NCBI GenBank assembly: GCA_942490885.1
Contig: CALNYT010000002.1
Coordinates: 4,216,001-4,280,000, forward strand
Reading direction: 5' to 3'
DNA from: Oceanirhabdus sp942490885
GTDB lineage: Bacteria; Bacillota; Clostridia; Clostridiales; Clostridiaceae
DNA length: 64,000 bases
Shown here in pieces: positions 49,088 to 57,805 of the stretch; the stretch's first letter is position 1; the number at the start of each line of letters is the position of its first letter. The notes under the pieces are model-generated. The model was given only the letters and a program-made list of their open reading frames with translations. It made no database searches and had not been told where the DNA came from. The translations under genes were made by a program, and so were the position numbers.

Positions 49088-50383
49088 TTACATCTTTTTC
49101 ATTTTCGATTGCAGTGTCTGTCTAGGTATATTCAACATCTGGGCAGCTTTAGAAATATTATTATTGTTTAAAACAAGAGCTTCTTGTACCAAACTTTTCT
49201 CAAATTTTTGTACTCTTTTCTTAAAATCATACTTATCTATTGAATTATTTTTTCTAAGCTTATCTTTAATATCCTGGTATTCTATAGTTCCAATAGTCTT
49301 ATTGTTGAATACACCTTCTATAAGATTTCTAAGTTCTCGTATATTTCCTGGCCATTCATATGACAACAAATACTTCATACAATCATGAGATACACCTGAA
49401 ATTTCTGCACCAAATTTCTTATTAAATTCATGAATAAACGCCTTTGTAATTATTGGAATATCGTCTTTTTTTTCTCTCAAGGCTGGTAATTCTATAGATA
49501 TAATATTCAGTCTAAAAAATAAATCACTTCTAATTTTTTTATTTTTTAATACACTTTCAAAATCCTCATTAATTGATGCAATGACCCTCACATCTATGTT
49601 TATTTCTTTTATACCACCAACTCTACGGAGCTTCCTTTCTTGCAATACTCTTAATAATTTCCCCTGAAGCTCCATTGGCATAGAATTCAACTCATCTAAA
49701 TATATTGTTCCTCCATTAGCCAATTCAAAAATACCTTTTCGTTTTTCTGAGTCTGTATAACTTCCTTTCTCAGTACCAAATAAAGTACTCTCAAAAAGTC
49801 CTTTCGGAATTGCAGCACAGTTCTGTGCAATAAATGGTTCACTGCCCCTTTTAGAGTTTCTGTGAATCGCCTGAACAATAAGTTCTTTTCCAGTCCCTGT
49901 TTCCCCATAAATCAACACATCTGATTCTCGTTTACTAGCTTCATATGCCTTTTTTTTTGCACTAAGCATGCGTTCATTTGAAGTTATAATATCTTCAAAG
50001 TCATATAACTCTTTTCTTTTTGTGTTACTAATGTTCACATTCAATACGCCCATGAAATCATTGTTCTCTTCTCTCAAAATCTCAATAATGAATCGATTAT
50101 TTCCATAATAAATTGCATGAAAATCACTTTTCACCTCATGTGCTAATCCCCTATGATCTACTATTACATAGCTCATGCTCTCCATGAATTTCTTATTACT
50201 CATACTCTTTAGTATGTTACATATCTCTGAAGATTCCCCATAAATCTTAAATATCTCTTTACTAAGCATCTTATCTTTAAGCCCTCTACTTTTCATGCCA
50301 GGCTCATTAGCAAAGATTAGTTGTAACTTACTATTATAAACAAAGATGCTTTTATTTCCATCAAACATTCCCCAAAGATTCAT
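49088..50383 (-). CDS. Sigma-54-dependent transcriptional activator
   Basis: 431 residues. An N-terminal PAS-like sensor domain (~1-115: IFVYNSKLQLIFANEPGMKS) is followed by the AAA+ domain (Walker A GETGTGKELI ~168; Walker B GGTIYLDELNSM ~230; arginine finger region FRLNIISIELPALREK) and a Fis-type HTH (NNISKAAQMLNIPRQTLQSK) at the end. The sigma-54 contact loop, canonically GAFTGA, reads GSYTDS. It activates promoters with a -24/-12 element after an unknown signal. No sigma-54 promoter was recognised nearby, so its targets are elsewhere. Confidence 0.92.
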   Translation of the reverse strand: MNLWGMFDGNKSIFVYNSKLQLIFANEPGMKSRGLKDKMLSKEIFKIYGESSEICNILKSMSNKKFMESMSYVIVDHRGLAHEVKSDFHAIYYGNNRFIIEILREENNDFMGVLNVNISNTKRKELYDFEDIITSNERMLSAKKKAYEASKRESDVLIYGETGTGKELIVQAIHRNSKRGSEPFIAQNCAAIPKGLFESTLFGTEKGSYTDSEKRKGIFELANGGTIYLDELNSMPMELQGKLLRVLQERKLRRVGGIKEINIDVRVIASINEDFESVLKNKKIRSDLFFRLNIISIELPALREKKDDIPIITKAFIHEFNKKFGAEISGVSHDCMKYLLSYEWPGNIRELRNLIEGVFNNKTIGTIEYQDIKDKLRKNNSIDKYDFKKRVQKFEKSLVQEALVLNNNNISKAAQMLNIPRQTLQSKMKKM

Positions 50384-50393
50384 CTTATCACCT

Positions 50394-50810
50394 TTAATTT
50401 AATTTTATATTCACAGTTAATTCTGTGCTTAAAGCTTGTTCTCCACTTATACCCATGTTATACAAAGCTTTTACACTTCCACCATTTTCATCAACATCAA
50501 TACTGAGTTTCTTAATATTAATTGATAGTTGAAGCATACCATGAGGTGTTTGATACATTATTAAATCATTATGTTTTTCTTTAAATAACATTCTAGTATT
50601 AGTAGTGCCTTTTCTAATAAGAGTAAATTGATCCTCTTCCACTTTTATTGTAGTCTTAGTCCCTTGCATACCTGATATCTCTGTTTCCTCATATGCAATA
50701 TAGTATTTTCCGTCTTTTTCATAAAAAACACCTGGTGTTACAACCTCTATCTTCTCATCATCATTTCCACTCTGTTTACTCACTACAGATATCACTGCAC
50801 TTTTCTTCAA
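50394..50810 (-). CDS. ywiB: YwiB-family beta-barrel protein (DUF1934)
   Basis: 138 residues from a TTG at 50810 with GGAGG eight bases upstream. Strand-rich, with YYIAYEETEISGMQGTKTTI (~32-51), MYQTPHGMLQLSI and a C-terminal ALSTELTVNIKLN, the pattern of DUF1934/YwiB, a calycin-like fold of unknown function. It lies 20 nt downstream of the PP-loop gene and 10 nt before the sigma-54 activator gene, so all three may be co-transcribed. Confidence 0.85.
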   Translation of the reverse strand: MKKSAVISVVSKQSGNDDEKIEVVTPGVFYEKDGKYYIAYEETEISGMQGTKTTIKVEEDQFTLIRKGTTNTRMLFKEKHNDLIMYQTPHGMLQLSINIKKLSIDVDENGGSVKALYNMGISGEQALSTELTVNIKLN

Positions 50811-50830
50811 TTTTTTTTCCTCCTACCAGT

Positions 50831-51811
50831 TTATTTTAAAATACATCCATCAATGAACTCATCATCAGCGGGTTTTACAGTTATAGTATTCTCAACTGTA
50901 TCTTTTGTGTATTTTACAACTAAAGCCTCTTCATTTCTTCCCTTACTGTATCTTCCAGTAATCTTAGCAGCTGCCTCAATTGACTTTTCAGAAGGATTTT
51001 CACCAATTATTATTGTTAAAGGACCATTAAAATCTCTAGCTAAAAATATTAGATCATCACTAGCTATTAGCTCTTTAACTATTTCTGCTTCATCAGCTGT
51101 TCTCGTACATATTATCTTACAACTTTCATCTATTCTATAATGTCTAGCATATTTTAATAATTCTAACTCTCTCTCACTTATATCCTCTTTATTATCAACT
51201 AAATCTTTTAGTCTATTTGAATATCCTGGCTCGGTAAGTTTACATCCCCCTGCTGGTGATGGATAATCTTTTATATTCCATTTTTCAGCTAGATCTATCT
51301 GTATTTTTCTACTTCTTCCCTTAATATCCATTAACTTTTCTCTATCTACTAATCCACTCTTCTCCATCTCTGTTTCCGGAAGATTCTTTGCACATAAAGG
51401 TCTAAGTATTTTTTCTCCAATACCTGAAGTCTTAAGAACTGTTGATAATGCCCCCTTGTTCTGCGACATTGGTCTTTGTCCTAATACCTCTCCTGTTATA
51501 ATGAAGTCAGCATCAAATTTTCTAAGCAATTCCCCTGAATAAGTCATCATCATTGCATGACAATCTATACATGGATTCATATTCTTACCATATCCATGCT
51601 TTGGATTTTTCAACATTTCAAAATGTTCCTCTGAAAAATCTACTACTTCTAATCTCATATCTATTTGTTTACACATTCTCTCAGCATTCTTCTCTCCAAA
51701 AAAATATGATTTGAAACATATTCCAATTACTTCAATTCCTTGTTCCTGAATAAGCTTTGCAGCTAATATTGAATCTAATCCTCCAGAAACCATTGCTAAT
51801 GCTCTTGTCAT
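50831..51811 (-). CDS. PP-loop (ThiI/MnmA-like) protein with NFACT-R-like C-terminus
   Basis: 326 residues. The N-terminus MTRALAMVSGGLDSILAAKL has the adenylating PP-loop SGGLDS (~9-14). Cys pairs NPCIDCH (~80) and PAGGCKL (~188) could form the persulfide or cluster site seen in tRNA-thiolating enzymes. The last ~90 residues (LIFLARDFNGPLTIIIGENP, AAKITGRYSKGRNE) resemble the NFACT-R/DUF814 domain. Clostridial homologues are annotated as tRNA 4-thiouridine synthase-like; the THUMP domain of true ThiI is absent. tRNA sulfur modification is likely, the exact base uncertain. Confidence 0.75.
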   Translation of the reverse strand: MTRALAMVSGGLDSILAAKLIQEQGIEVIGICFKSYFFGEKNAERMCKQIDMRLEVVDFSEEHFEMLKNPKHGYGKNMNPCIDCHAMMMTYSGELLRKFDADFIITGEVLGQRPMSQNKGALSTVLKTSGIGEKILRPLCAKNLPETEMEKSGLVDREKLMDIKGRSRKIQIDLAEKWNIKDYPSPAGGCKLTEPGYSNRLKDLVDNKEDISERELELLKYARHYRIDESCKIICTRTADEAEIVKELIASDDLIFLARDFNGPLTIIIGENPSEKSIEAAAKITGRYSKGRNEEALVVKYTKDTVENTITVKPADDEFIDGCILK

Positions 51812-51840
51812 AAGTATTCCTCCCTATCACATATTATTTT

Positions 51841-52863
51841 CTATTTTTCTTCTGCCAGTTCAATAAGCCTACTTATAAGTTCGCTATACTCTATTCCTGA
51901 AGCAGCCCAAAGTTTTGGATACATACTTATACTAGTAAACCCCGGTAAAGTGTTAACTTCATTCAGATAAACTTCTCCATTATCTTTATCTACCAAGAAA
52001 TCTACTCTAGCCATGCCTTCACAATCTAGTAGGTTGTATATTCTTATAGCTAATAATTTTATTTCTTTCATTTCATTTTCAGTCAACCTTGCAGGGATTA
52101 AAAGTTCAGAAGAAGCATCCTCATATTTTGCCTCATAATCATAGAATTCCTTACATGGTACTATTTCTCCTGGAACAGATGCCATTGCATTTCTGTTACC
52201 CAAAACAGAAACTTCTATTTCTCTAGCATTTATACCCTTCTCCACTAGAATTTTTCTATCATGTTTAAAAGCCTGAATAAGTCCCGCTTTAACATCATCT
52301 TTATTCTTTGCTTTTGAAATACCTACAGACGATCCACTATTAGCCGGTTTTATAAATACAGGATATGATAACTTCTCTTCAATCTCTTGAAGAATTTCAT
52401 TTTCTCTATCCTTATACTCATCTTTATGGACAACAACATAAGGCGCTTGATTAATATTAAAGTTTTCAAGAACATATTTTGTATATACCTTATCCATACA
52501 AACTGCTGAAGCTAGAACATCACATCCAACACAAGGTATCTCTGCAAGCTTACACACTCCTTGAATTGTTCCATCCTCGCCATATAATCCATGTAACACT
52601 GGAAATACAACATCTATCTCTCTATTGAAGAGTATTCTCTCACCATGAGATATAAGATTTTTTTCATCCTTAACCCAGCTACCATTCTCTATATTGTCTA
52701 TTTCACCATTATAAACAAACCACTTTCCAGCATTAGTGATTCCAATTTTCACAACTTGATATTTTTCTGTATCAATATTTTTCAAAACTGACGTAGCTGA
52801 TACTAATGAAACCTTATGCTCTGAGGACTGACCTCCAAATATTATTCCAATTTTCTTTTTCAT
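51841..52863 (-). CDS. ddl: D-alanine-D-alanine ligase
   Basis: 340 residues. ATP-grasp fold with IIFGGQSSEHKVSLVSA at the N-terminus, the glycine-rich loop PANSGSSVGISKAKN (~175-189), CEGMARVDFLVDK and the metal-binding EVNTLPGFTSISMYPKLW (~305-322). It makes D-Ala-D-Ala for peptidoglycan. EKGINAREIEVSV with the expected Tyr/Lys neighbourhood suggests dipeptide rather than depsipeptide synthesis, but this is not decisive. Its start is followed by a 237-nt divergent gap. Confidence 0.96.
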   Translation of the reverse strand: MKKKIGIIFGGQSSEHKVSLVSATSVLKNIDTEKYQVVKIGITNAGKWFVYNGEIDNIENGSWVKDEKNLISHGERILFNREIDVVFPVLHGLYGEDGTIQGVCKLAEIPCVGCDVLASAVCMDKVYTKYVLENFNINQAPYVVVHKDEYKDRENEILQEIEEKLSYPVFIKPANSGSSVGISKAKNKDDVKAGLIQAFKHDRKILVEKGINAREIEVSVLGNRNAMASVPGEIVPCKEFYDYEAKYEDASSELLIPARLTENEMKEIKLLAIRIYNLLDCEGMARVDFLVDKDNGEVYLNEVNTLPGFTSISMYPKLWAASGIEYSELISRLIELAEEK

Positions 52864-53100
52864 TAATTTTTCTCCTCTAATCTTTCTCTTCCTCTATAAA
52901 TATATTATGTATAACGCTTACATAAGTCAATAAAAAATCTACTTAAACATATACCTAAACACCATAAATACATATAAAGTTAAAACTTCTGTAACAAATT
53001 TTCTTTTCATTTATGATAAGCTATATATATATCGTGGATGTTCCGATATTTTTATGTGCGTAATAGAAAATGCGTGTTTGACGCGTAAAGGATTGATTTT

Positions 53101-54597
53101 ATGAAAAAATATTTTTACTCATTTATTTTATCTATATTACTATTAACAACTTTTGGACAAACCATCTCTTTTGGAGATGAATTAAAAACAGTTAATTTTA
53201 ATAAAGACTGGACTATAACTTTTAATAATGCTATTGATAAATCGTCGGTAAATAATCACTCCATATATGTTTATGATAGTACTTATAAAAAACTATTAAC
53301 AAATATTTCTTTTGGTGATAAAAGTAACTCAATAATAATAACTCCTAAAAATAATTATCTACCTAATTCAACTTATAGCATATATGTAAGTAACCGTGTT
53401 ACATCCTCAAACAAAATAAATATGCAAGATGATTATATATATAAATTTAAAACTGAAAAACTGTCATCATCTAACTTATCAACCTTTAGTAATACACTTG
53501 AAAATTTATCTGTTAATATAAACTATATTTCTGATAATCAAGTTATTACAAAGAAAGGATTATTAACATATAATAGCAATATTAATAAACCTATAATTAT
53601 TTCATATTTTGATAAAGACCTTAATGCTAAAGATGTTGAAATTTTCTTTAAGAACAATAAACTCTCTGGTGAAATTTATTCATATGATCAAAGTTCTAAT
53701 TTAATCATATATACTATTCATGACATAGATATATCATCTATCATTAATATGTCCACTTCCACATATGAATATGAATACATTTACAATTTTAAAAATGTAC
53801 TTAATAAGGATGCCCTATCTTCCCAAAATAATTTAACATCTACCATACTTATTAACTCTTCTGGAGACGTTGTTGGTTTAATGTACGAAGAATCGCCTGG
53901 GAATCATAAGAAAATATTTTTCAAGGATGTTAATTTAGAAAAAAACTTATCACTCCCTCTAGCTAGTATTAATAGTTTGTACATGAACCTCAAGCCACCA
54001 ATAATCACAGACATAAAATATCTTACTTCAAAAGAGATTATAACTTTGAATCTTAATAGTTCAGAGAAATTTATATTATATTTCAGTATAGATAATAAAA
54101 CATATAAACCAATTTATAATTCTAATGGAGAAAATCAAATTTATACGAAATCCAATTTAGCTATTCCCTTAAGCGCATTGAAATTAAAGGAAATAGCTGA
54201 TTCAACAGAAATTTATTTTAAAGCATCTTCGTTTAAAAACAATAGTGAGTCATATTTAAGTGATCATATTAGCATATTAATCACTAAGCTCTCTGAAGCA
54301 GACGTAGCCAAAAATATTGTTATGAATGGTACTTTAACTCAATCTGATAATAAAAGCATTGGAAAAGCCTTCAATGATTATTTTAGCTCATGTACTTGGA
54401 CGTATATAAATAATGTACCTTTCCCTGAGGTTAAGTTCAAAGGTCAAGGTATTTATAAGGGTACCTACCGCGAAATAACATTCTTATTCTCTGTAAACGT
54501 GCCTAGTCAGAATTTTAGGTTAGAAAGTGTTACAATTGATAATATACCTTTAAACTTCAGTGAGCTTCCATATTTACTAAAAACAATCTACAATTAA
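53101..54597 (+). CDS. Secreted protein with SbsA-type Ig-like domain
   Basis: 498 residues. MKKYFYSFILSILLLTTFG starts a signal peptide cut near TISFG-DE (~27). Residues ~30-118 form a Big_5/SbsA-like domain (WTITFNNAIDKSSVNNHSIY, NYLPNSTYSIYVSNRVTSSN). The rest is strand-rich and contains no catalytic motif; a repeated adhesin-like architecture is possible. No LPXTG anchor or cell-wall-binding domain is visible. Function probably extracellular or cell-surface; specific role unknown. Transcribed alone, with AAAGGAT as ribosome site. Confidence 0.75.
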   Translation: MKKYFYSFILSILLLTTFGQTISFGDELKTVNFNKDWTITFNNAIDKSSVNNHSIYVYDSTYKKLLTNISFGDKSNSIIITPKNNYLPNSTYSIYVSNRVTSSNKINMQDDYIYKFKTEKLSSSNLSTFSNTLENLSVNINYISDNQVITKKGLLTYNSNINKPIIISYFDKDLNAKDVEIFFKNNKLSGEIYSYDQSSNLIIYTIHDIDISSIINMSTSTYEYEYIYNFKNVLNKDALSSQNNLTSTILINSSGDVVGLMYEESPGNHKKIFFKDVNLEKNLSLPLASINSLYMNLKPPIITDIKYLTSKEIITLNLNSSEKFILYFSIDNKTYKPIYNSNGENQIYTKSNLAIPLSALKLKEIADSTEIYFKASSFKNNSESYLSDHISILITKLSEADVAKNIVMNGTLTQSDNKSIGKAFNDYFSSCTWTYINNVPFPEVKFKGQGIYKGTYREITFLFSVNVPSQNFRLESVTIDNIPLNFSELPYLLKTIYN

Positions 54598-54621
54598 AAA
54601 GCACGCATAGGCGTGCTTTTT
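54596..54621 (+). terminator. Terminator after the Ig-like protein gene
   Basis: AAAAAGCACGC, an ATAG loop and GCGTGCTTTTT. It works in both directions. Confidence 0.9.
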
Positions 54622-54809
54622 GAGTTGAGAGTTGAGAACAATAGGTTTTTCACTCATTTTATTTTTAATAAAATATTGTATTATTCGCACAATGTTTCAT
54701 TAAAAATTAGACGAGTAAACCACTATTGTCCAAGGAAGAATAAGATGTAGTTTCTGACGAATGTCAGAAACATCCATCGTTCTCCACTCTCCACTTCCAA
54801 CTCTCAATT
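54622..54809. repeat. Dispersed palindromic repeat, internally deleted copy
   Basis: About 188 bp. The left arm GAGTTGAGAGTTGAGAACA lacks the block between arm and centre. The central ACTCATTTTATTTTTAATAA, the CTATTGTCCAAGGAAGAATA block and the right arm CATCCATCGTTCTCCACTC are kept. It starts immediately after the preceding terminator. Confidence 0.7.
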
Positions 54810-54814
54810 TCTTT

Positions 54815-55456
54815 TTATTTCTTGTCTTTCTTAAACCATTCAAGAAATTTAAGTTTAAATACAACATCATTCTCTTTCTCAAGAATTTTATCAATATCTT
54901 CTTCAGATAAATTTTTCTCTAATGTAATTTGAATATCTTCAAAAGAGTAGTCTTCCAATGTAACATCTATAAAACATAATGGTGGAAACATTACACACCA
55001 CCAGTTCTGCCCTTTCCCATCACCAATGATTATTCTCAAAGCCTCATATTCTCCATGTGGAAGAACAACTTCACCATATCTTTTTTGAGGAAAATTTTCA
55101 TTACCTAAAACGATTTTAACATCATAATCATATCCCTCTTGAGATATTTTAGCTTCAGCGTTCTTCTTTATATTTTCCATTTCACTTAGAATGATTTCCC
55201 TTGATTTGTCAATATCTTCGCATCCATTTAATCTATCATACATATACTTTATTATATCGTTTTTAACTTTTATCTTCAAATTCTGATCTTCATCACTATC
55301 ACTATTGGCTATTACATGAAATCTTATAACCTTGTCCGAAATTTCTTCAGCACTAATCTCTCTACTATCCATGATTCTTATTATTCCTAACATTACAATA
55401 CTAAACACAAAAATCATAACAATTAATAAGGCTATCTTTCTTCTATACTTTTTCAT
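54815..55456 (-). CDS. spoIIR: Stage II sporulation protein R
   Basis: 213 residues with an N-terminal membrane/signal helix (IALLIVMIFVFSIVMLGII). The family motif VIRFHVIANSDSDEDQNLKI (~43-62) and WWCVMFPPLCFID (~155-167) identify SpoIIR. Made in the forespore, it activates SpoIIGA to process pro-sigma-E in the mother cell. AGGAGG precedes the ATG but lies in a 10-bp inverted repeat that could hide it in longer transcripts (see 55463-55509). It follows the ger operon by 59 nt. Confidence 0.95.
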   Translation of the reverse strand: MKKYRRKIALLIVMIFVFSIVMLGIIRIMDSREISAEEISDKVIRFHVIANSDSDEDQNLKIKVKNDIIKYMYDRLNGCEDIDKSREIILSEMENIKKNAEAKISQEGYDYDVKIVLGNENFPQKRYGEVVLPHGEYEALRIIIGDGKGQNWWCVMFPPLCFIDVTLEDYSFEDIQITLEKNLSEEDIDKILEKENDVVFKLKFLEWFKKDKK

Positions 55457-55462
55457 AATATT

Positions 55463-55509
55463 CCTCCTAAATAGACAAGCTTATTAATAATCTTATCCAA
55501 TTTAGGAGG
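55463..55509 (-). promoter_or_regulatory. Inverted repeat covering the spoIIR ribosome site
   Basis: CCTCCTAAAT (55463-55472 on the plus strand) and ATTTAGGAGG (55500-55509) form a perfect 10-bp inverted repeat with a 27-nt loop. On the minus-strand transcript the downstream arm is ATTTAGGAGG, the spoIIR ribosome site. Read-through from the ger operon would hide the site; a start inside the loop would leave it free. Confidence 0.6.
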
Positions 55510-55515
55510 TTTTAT

Positions 55516-56709
55516 TCAATCAGTTACTCCAATTCTTCTTATTTTTGTTTCCACAATAATTTCAATATTACTATTACTATATACATCATCCCAATTATCT
55601 TTTATTTCTTTCCATAAACTTGGTTGGAACTTTGTTAAATATTCCTGTATTCCAAATGGATCAATACCGTAATTATGCTGAATCATATTAGCAACTTTTG
55701 TACACTCTTCACTCATAGCTTTCTTTATATCAGCCTCAACAACTTCAGCATCCAATGATTTAGATACCTTTTCTTCAGCATAATAACCCTTAATCTGAGC
55801 TTCTAGTTGCACCACTATTTGAATATTTAACTTATTTTTACTCTTATTAATTATTTTTATTTCCCTACTTTCTCCTTCAAATGTAAAATCAAGAGGTCTT
55901 CCTTTTACATATATTAGCCTACTCCCACCTTGATTTGATCCTCTAATAATTGCAAGATCAGCACTTTCTAAAGAACTTAAATTTCCAACAACCTCATAAT
56001 CCTTTATTATTGCTACACCTTTAAGAATAATCTCATTAGTTTCCTTATCTAGTAATATTTTAGGTATAAGCACATTTCCATTTTCAGTTAAAAGCCTTAA
56101 CATCTCATTTACTGTCATTGGCATAACAGATGCACGCCTTTCTGTATGAGTCATTAATCCACTTATATAATATTCAATATTTTTCTCCATATCAGGTTTA
56201 TGTGAAATGTATTCATTAGTATCACCTTCTGTTACAACAACATGCATCATCCTATTAAGAAAAGGCTCTCTCTGAAAATAATCCATTATTTCCTTAACTG
56301 CTTCTGGATATTGCAAAATTTCATTACTGAGAAGAAGCAGTTTTGAATGTCCTAATGTTAACTTCCTGCTACTTTTTAATGAGGCTAATATTAGAGCATC
56401 CTGCATTGAAGTTCCCTCTGCTGATAAACTCTTTGACTCTGCTGTTCCACCTTTTTCTGGTCCAAGTTGACTCATATCTGGATATCCATAGGTTACTTTT
56501 AATTTCTTTATCTCCCTTGTCGCAAAAGGTTCATCACTCTTAATTTCTTTCGCTCTTTTTAATTGTTCTATATCTTTTCCTACATCTATTCCTATTGTTG
56601 ATATAAAACACTTGCTATCTATTTCCACATTATCCCAGCAACCAGTTAGAAGAAAACATATAATTAATAACAAGATAAATTTACTCTTTGTTCTCTTTGT
56701 TCTCTTCAT
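55516..56709 (-). CDS. gerAC: Ger(x)C germination lipoprotein (GerAC-type)
   Basis: 397 residues. A lipobox FLLTGCWDN at residues ~19-27 ends the signal peptide, so the protein is lipid-anchored. The N-terminal VEIDSKCFISTIGIDVGKDI and the domain III region near IDPFGIQEYLTKFQPSLWKE are typical of Ger(x)C. It is the C subunit of a nutrient germinant receptor in the spore inner membrane. It overlaps gerAB by 29 nt. Ligand not predictable. Confidence 0.93.
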   Translation of the reverse strand: MKRTKRTKSKFILLLIICFLLTGCWDNVEIDSKCFISTIGIDVGKDIEQLKRAKEIKSDEPFATREIKKLKVTYGYPDMSQLGPEKGGTAESKSLSAEGTSMQDALILASLKSSRKLTLGHSKLLLLSNEILQYPEAVKEIMDYFQREPFLNRMMHVVVTEGDTNEYISHKPDMEKNIEYYISGLMTHTERRASVMPMTVNEMLRLLTENGNVLIPKILLDKETNEIILKGVAIIKDYEVVGNLSSLESADLAIIRGSNQGGSRLIYVKGRPLDFTFEGESREIKIINKSKNKLNIQIVVQLEAQIKGYYAEEKVSKSLDAEVVEADIKKAMSEECTKVANMIQHNYGIDPFGIQEYLTKFQPSLWKEIKDNWDDVYSNSNIEIIVETKIRRIGVTD

Positions 56710-57805
56710 TCTTACCTCTCCTTTTTATAATAGTTATAATGAACAAAGTCACTGGAAGCACTATAAGGAATACCGATGCAAACACAGGTAAAATTTTTCC
56801 TTCTAAATTTCTCAACTCAGAAATATTGCTAGGTAATAATGCTACAATAAATATCAATGGAGTGATAAAAATTGTTGTCAACTTAACGTCATATAGCTTA
56901 AATGTATTCTTCAAAAGATCTGCTGCGAAATAAAATAAGTTCACAAAGGTTGTAAAATAAAACATGATGAAGAAAGTCATTACTACCCCTTCCCAATGCT
57001 CAATCAAACTTCCGGGTAACTGAACCGATCTTATTAATGTAATTGTAGGCCAAAGTAGTATTTTTGTTTGACTACTGGAAAACATAGCAACAGTGAATAA
57101 TATTGCAATACAATAAATAGCTATAATCAAAAGAAAACTCCACTTTAGAACCTTTTTTCCTTCTTTTTTATTTTTTACATATGGGATAATTAAAAATAAA
57201 ATTTCAAATCCCCCAAATGCAAATAACGCCGTCCTTATTCCTTTAAAATAGTTCATTTGGGATGTTTGTATCAAAGGAAGCATATTTGTTAAATCTCCCT
57301 CCCCAATTGTTACAAACATTGATACCAATATAGGTATAATCATAACCCAAAAAGCTATACCATTGAATGCTATTAGTACTCTTAAATCTCCTCTGATAAG
57401 GCTTACACCAATTAAGATAAAACTTATAAGTATTATCTCTAAGGGGGTTTTCTCAAGTAGATATATTTTAATCATTTCCACAAACGCTCTTAATTCAGTT
57501 GAAATTATTATAATGGTATAAAATATAAATATGATAATTATAACTTTTGATAGTTTATTTCCAAAAGAATCTCTAAGTATAATATCAAATCTATTGTAAT
57601 TATTCATTTCTATAACTGTATATATCATATACGCAATTCCCCATGCTATTACACCCCCAATTATGGTGACAATCCATCCATTTGTACCCGAATATTCCGT
57701 CATCATTTTAGGATAAGCAAATAACGTTACTCCAAGAATTGTAACAATCATAGTTACAAAAATCCCATATTTATCTATAAAACCTCTATTAGCCATAGAA
57801 TTCAC
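56681..57805 (-). CDS. gerAB: Endospore germination permease (GerAB-type)
   Basis: 374 residues with about ten membrane helices. The N-terminus reads FVTMIVTILGVTLFAYPKMM. The APC-superfamily fold of GerAB proteins binds the amino-acid germinant in GerA receptors. It starts 1 nt before the end of gerAA and overlaps gerAC, a tightly coupled operon. Which nutrient is sensed cannot be inferred. Confidence 0.93.
   Translation of the reverse strand: MNSMANRGFIDKYGIFVTMIVTILGVTLFAYPKMMTEYSGTNGWIVTIIGGVIAWGIAYMIYTVIEMNNYNRFDIILRDSFGNKLSKVIIIIFIFYTIIIISTELRAFVEMIKIYLLEKTPLEIILISFILIGVSLIRGDLRVLIAFNGIAFWVMIIPILVSMFVTIGEGDLTNMLPLIQTSQMNYFKGIRTALFAFGGFEILFLIIPYVKNKKEGKKVLKWSFLLIIAIYCIAILFTVAMFSSSQTKILLWPTITLIRSVQLPGSLIEHWEGVVMTFFIMFYFTTFVNLFYFAADLLKNTFKLYDVKLTTIFITPLIFIVALLPSNISELRNLEGKILPVFASVFLIVLPVTLFIITIIKRRGKNEENKENKE

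Noticed and set aside
49696..49908. 70-codon frame inside the sigma-54 activator
   Set aside because: It lies out of frame within a well-conserved AAA+ domain on the same strand.
53000..53100. c-di-GMP riboswitch upstream of the Ig-like protein gene
   Set aside because: Small hairpins are present, but none of the GEMM core sequence is recognisable.
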